NCBI GenBank assembly: GCA_964589785.1
Contig: CAZPUQ010000006.1
Span: 62,001 to 126,000 of the forward strand
Length of the DNA stretch: 64,000 nt
Reading direction: 5' to 3'
Origin: JAGVSR01 sp964589785
Lineage (GTDB): Bacteria > Pseudomonadota > Alphaproteobacteria > Rhizobiales > Hyphomicrobiaceae
In this document: one piece after another, positions 62,436-64,000 of the stretch
Layout of the letters: every line of letters starts with the position of its first letter
Numbering within the stretch: position 1 is the stretch's first letter
Program-made: the position numbers and the translations under genes
The notes under the pieces: generated by a model
Database searches by the model: none
Told to the model about the DNA's origin: nothing
Seen by the model: the letters and a program-made list of their open reading frames with translations, nothing else

Positions 62436-63617
62436 TCACGCCAGAGCGATCCCGTCTGCGGGAGGCTCGCTCAGACGCGGCGCGACGTCCTCAAGGAGGA
62501 CGCGGATGACATGAGCCTGCTGCTCGGGGGGCAGCGCCGGATACAGCGGCAGGCTCAGCGTCTGTTGCCCCCACTCGATGGCAACGGGGCATTGCGAGGC
62601 CGCGGACGGGTAGCGGCCGCTGTAGTACGTCATCTCCGGCAGGGCGCGGTAATTGACGGTAACACCGACGCCGGCTGCGTTCAGGAGCTCGATGGCCTTG
62701 TCCCTCTTGCCGGTGGGAACACCGATGACAAAGAGATGCTCCGCGCTCGTTCCGCCCGCGACCTTCCTGGGTAGCCGAAAGGGACCCCCTTCCAGCGCTC
62801 TTTCATAGCGGCTCGCGACATCGCTGCGTCGTTCGAGCTCGGCATCGATCGTCCGGATCTGATCCGGCAGCAGCGCGGCGAGCAGGTCGGGCAAGTTCGC
62901 CTTGATGCCGAGGCGCTTCATGTCCCAGTGATTATATCGGCCACCTTCGAATCTCTTGGCCGCGATGGCCGTCATGCCATGCAAGCGCGTTTCCAGGATT
63001 CGGCCGTAGAGGTCCGGATCATGCAGAATGACGGCGCCACCTTCGCCGCACGTCACATTCTTCGTCGCATAGAATGAGAAGACCGCCGCGTCGGAGTATT
63101 TGCCGGGGCGAACGCCATTGAGTCTGCCCTCGAAGCAATGGGCGCAGTCTTCGAGAATGTAGACCTTCTGAGTCGACGGCTTGCGCGCTTCGATGCTGGC
63201 GCGCAGTGCCCTGACATCGACCATCTGGCCATAAAGGTGAACGGGGATGACGGCCTTGGTCCGATCCGTGACCGCAGCGGCCGCCGCCTTGGGTGTCATG
63301 AGAAGCGTCTCAGGATCGACGTCGACCATGACTGTGGTGGCACCCAACAGCTCGACCACGTTGGCTGTGGCAATGAAGGTCATGGCGGGGACGATGACCT
63401 CATCGCCGGGTCCTATGCCCATAGCCATCAGAGCCGCTGTTGCGCCGGAGGTCCAACTGCTGGCTAGAATGGCGTGGGGAACCTCGAAATAGGTCCGCAG
63501 CTGCTCTTCCACGCGGCTGCAGACCTGCCCTGTCGTAAGAAAAGGACTGGCCAGAACTTCCGCCACGTGCTCGGCCGCCGCTGCCGTGAGCGCATGCCGA
63601 TAGAATTCAACCTTCAT
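62436..63617 (-). CDS. DegT/DnrJ/EryC1/StrS-family aminotransferase
   Basis: The 393-residue PLP enzyme has FLTTGQVCSRVEEQLRTYF, GDEVIVPAMTFIATANVVELLGA, ILEDCAHCFEGRLNG and FSFYATKNVTCGEGGAV, where Lys186 should bind PLP. The C-terminal part has HLFVIGVPTGKRDKAIELL and QQTLSLPLYPAL. Such enzymes aminate nucleotide keto-sugars for surface glycans; the precise sugar is unknown. It follows the dehydratase-like gene by 15 bases. Confidence 0.92.
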   Translation of the reverse strand: MKVEFYRHALTAAAAEHVAEVLASPFLTTGQVCSRVEEQLRTYFEVPHAILASSWTSGATAALMAMGIGPGDEVIVPAMTFIATANVVELLGATTVMVDVDPETLLMTPKAAAAAVTDRTKAVIPVHLYGQMVDVRALRASIEARKPSTQKVYILEDCAHCFEGRLNGVRPGKYSDAAVFSFYATKNVTCGEGGAVILHDPDLYGRILETRLHGMTAIAAKRFEGGRYNHWDMKRLGIKANLPDLLAALLPDQIRTIDAELERRSDVASRYERALEGGPFRLPRKVAGGTSAEHLFVIGVPTGKRDKAIELLNAAGVGVTVNYRALPEMTYYSGRYPSAASQCPVAIEWGQQTLSLPLYPALPPEQQAHVIRVLLEDVAPRLSEPPADGIALA

Positions 63618-63632
63618 GCGATCCGAAGCCTT

Positions 63633-64000
63633 CTAGCTGAATCTCGCGAAATCCATGCTGTCTACGATTTTGGGCAGCTCGTCGAAGAACTGCCGCGTGG
63701 GCGCCCAGCCGAGCGCCCTGATCCTGTCGTCGTCGAGGCTATAGCGAAGATCCTGTCCCGACCTGTCGATGGTCTGCACCCACGCCGTCTCCTCGGGCAC
63801 GCCGACGAGCTTCGCGATCTCCCGCAGCACTTCGATGTTCTTGAGCTCGATGTTGGCGCCAATGTTGTAAATGGAGTTGCGCTCCCCCTTCTCGATCAGC
63901 GTGAGAAGGGCCTCCACCGTATCGTTCGCATGCAGCCACGAGCGAACGTAGCTTCCGTCGCCGTGCATGGTCGCGCGCAGTCCCCGCTTCATCCTCCAGG
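63633..64000 (-). CDS. C-terminal part of a dTDP-glucose 4,6-dehydratase-like enzyme (cut by window end)
   Basis: About 122 residues are visible. HGDGSYVRSWLHANDTVEALLTLIEKG, YNIGANIELKNIEVLREIAKLVG and DRSGQDLRYSLDDDRIRALGW match the C-terminal substrate-binding part of RmlB-type NAD-dependent dehydratases. The Rossmann domain and active site lie beyond the window. Its product, a 4-keto-6-deoxy sugar nucleotide, would be a fitting substrate for the next gene, a DegT aminotransferase. Confidence 0.85.
   Translation of the reverse strand, partial: WRMKRGLRATMHGDGSYVRSWLHANDTVEALLTLIEKGERNSIYNIGANIELKNIEVLREIAKLVGVPEETAWVQTIDRSGQDLRYSLDDDRIRALGWAPTRQFFDELPKIVDSMDFARFS

Overview
The window reads as chromosome of a GC-rich alphaproteobacterium, most likely a Hyphomicrobiales-type denitrifier. 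This rests on the rplU-rpmA-GNAT-obg order, a Tat-exported clade I NosZ with NosR, and the aerobic (Pseudomonas denitrificans-type) cob pathway. The assignment is inference from gene content; no database was searched.

Layout. 1-3454: the end of an unidentified gene, a secreted DUF3617 protein, a pirin/LysR divergent pair (the LysR transcript is predicted leaderless) and an exported pentapeptide-repeat protein. 3480-14876: a complete nitrous-oxide reductase operon on the minus strand, nosRZDFYLX, then a Crp/Fnr regulator and nnrS on the plus strand. Near-identical palindromes precede nosR and nnrS, so the regulator probably controls both. 14883-17198: rplU-rpmA-GNAT-obg with its own promoter and terminator. 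17199-19420: a structured stretch ending in a terminator, an Ntn-hydrolase-like protein, a 2TM protein and tRNA-Ser(CGA).

19421-35430 looks like an accessory island beside the tRNA. It holds an HdeD-like/metallophosphoesterase fusion, a secreted phospholipase-A2-like protein, a second Crp-type regulator, two orphan periplasmic adaptor proteins, a class III CoA-transferase, a MarC protein, a YeaQ/YmgE-type protein, a 42-residue lipoprotein with its own terminator, an amidohydrolase, a relic type I-C-like CRISPR array without cas genes, a Cys-nucleophile alpha/beta hydrolase and two convergent DUF1254/DUF1214 paralogues. No integrase is visible.

35509-54722: cobalamin biosynthesis. cobD, cobQ and cobO are on the minus strand. 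On the plus strand lie cobC and a riboswitch-controlled run cbtB-cbtA-DUF1636-cobW-cobN-cobG-cobH-cobI-cobJ-cobL-cobE-cobM-cobB, with cobK and cobF inverted. Together these cover cobalt import, cobalt insertion, most ring methylations, amidations, adenosylation and aminopropanol-arm formation. cobA and cobS/T/U/V are not in the window. cobC and cbtB are preceded by paralogous promoters and leader starts, but only cbtB keeps a full riboswitch.

54835-64000: an exported alkaline phosphatase, an ABC exporter, a family 2 glycosyltransferase, a serralysin-type RTX protease, a DegT-family aminotransferase and the end of a dTDP-glucose-4,6-dehydratase-like gene. This suggests surface polysaccharide and secretion functions.
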